A stretch of 42,978 nucleotides of DNA, taken from positions 1 to 42,978 of the IMG/VR virus record IMGVR_UViG_3300037392_000014. One strand, written 5' to 3'. Shown here piece by piece: positions 42,522-42,978 of this stretch (position 1 is the first letter of the stretch; every line of letters starts with the position of its first letter). The notes under the pieces were generated by a model. It was not told the origin of the DNA. It saw nothing but the letters and a program-made list of their open reading frames with translations, and made no database searches. This stretch comes from a virus. The position numbers and the translations under genes were made by a program.

Positions 42522-42978
42522 AAAAGCGTAACAAGAAATATTCCGGGCCGAAGCAGACGTACAACCCAATCGGCTTGGCATGTAATGCAGCTAAACTAAT
42601 CTCGCGTGAAAATCAGAAATGGCTTATTGGTCCAGCAATTGAAGCCTTCCAGAAATTCATGAAAGGAGAGGCTGGACGGGATGAATGGGAGCGTATTGTA
42701 GAGATACTAAATGCAGGAGAAGCACTTTGCGAATTGAATATCGGTAATAACCTGATTGAATATTTTAACAATGCTCATGAAGCAATGCATCAAATTGGAC
42801 TTCGAATGATTGCCGACAAAGGCTCGGTTTGTCATATGAGTGAATTGGAGGCCATACGCGAAGGGATCAATTGCTATGGAGTGCAAATAAAGCTTTGCTC
42901 GCAATCGGAATATAACCGCGCCGTAGATATGGTCAACAATCTTCGGAGAAGCGTTAAAACGATCAAGGTTAAGCAGTC
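42518..42978 (+). CDS. Hypothetical protein, C-terminus beyond right edge
   Basis: The frame starts at ATG 42518 (MKKRNKKYSGPKQTYNPIGL) coupled to the lipoprotein stop by ATGA, and stays open to the window end. It is helical with LACNAAKLISRENQKWLIGP, EAFQKFMKGEAGRDEWERIV and EALCELNIGNNLIEYF. No family recognised. It continues the small-gene array. Confidence 0.7.
   Translation, partial: MKKRNKKYSGPKQTYNPIGLACNAAKLISRENQKWLIGPAIEAFQKFMKGEAGRDEWERIVEILNAGEALCELNIGNNLIEYFNNAHEAMHQIGLRMIADKGSVCHMSELEAIREGINCYGVQIKLCSQSEYNRAVDMVNNLRRSVKTIKVKQ

Overview
The window is part of the genome of a tailed double-stranded DNA phage, most likely a podovirus of a Gram-negative and probably betaproteobacterial host. 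The evidence is a contiguous virion block (small and large terminase, an 872-residue portal, scaffold, N4-gp56-like major capsid protein, tail adaptor), phage recombination and nuclease genes (ERF, SSB, NinB, Ref-like HNH, VRR-NUC), two tRNA-like genes, and dense runs of tiny genes joined by ATGA or TAATG overlaps. The host assignment rests only on protein flavour and is weak. No integrase, lysis cassette, DNA polymerase or replicative helicase is visible; both window ends cut through genes.

Layout. (1) 1-16.4 kb, leftward: virion genes. From right to left they are a virion-like protein, small accessory genes, TerS, TerL, three small fibre or decoration-like proteins, portal, scaffold, major capsid, tandem decoration-like proteins, tail adaptor and a large tail protein running off the left edge. 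(2) 16.4-17.95 kb, rightward: a small membrane protein and a papain-like cysteine protease with a DUF4214-type tail. (3) 17.9-23.1 kb, leftward: an early-type operon of small accessory genes behind a clear sigma70 promoter. (4) 23.1-27.5 kb, leftward: recombination genes (SSB, ERF, exonuclease, HNH) with a roughly 390-nt structured leader RNA in the middle, behind a second sigma70 promoter. (5) 27.6-31.0 kb, rightward: a small HTH regulator, NinB, a C5 methyltransferase whose DNA also carries a second conserved frame, Ref-like and VRR-NUC nucleases, and an adenine/cytosine-N4 methyltransferase. (6) 31.0-35.4 kb, leftward: two unusual tRNA genes, another structured noncoding region, and an accessory cassette that is a diverged copy of part of region 3. 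(7) 35.5-43 kb, rightward: a second small HTH regulator, a winged-helix protein, a second copy of the structured leader RNA, then DUF6475-like and many short genes.

How it works together (inference). There are two divergent promoter/HTH switches, at 27.5-27.6 kb and 35.4-35.5 kb, each with a leftward accessory operon on one side and a small DNA-binding protein on the other. Two homologous roughly 390-400-nt RNAs (25767-26158 minus and 37473-37871 plus) sit directly upstream of the first genes of the recombination operon and of a second early operon. Both carry a long hairpin followed by a U-run and then further conserved structure. They look like a shared cis-acting leader that could act by controlled termination or antitermination, and they are the most interesting undescribed feature I can support. 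Other notable items are a second large structured RNA next to the tRNAs, a class-II tRNA with an apparent GCA anticodon, overlapping conserved reading frames in the methyltransferase gene, and a palindrome repeated three times at intergenic sites.
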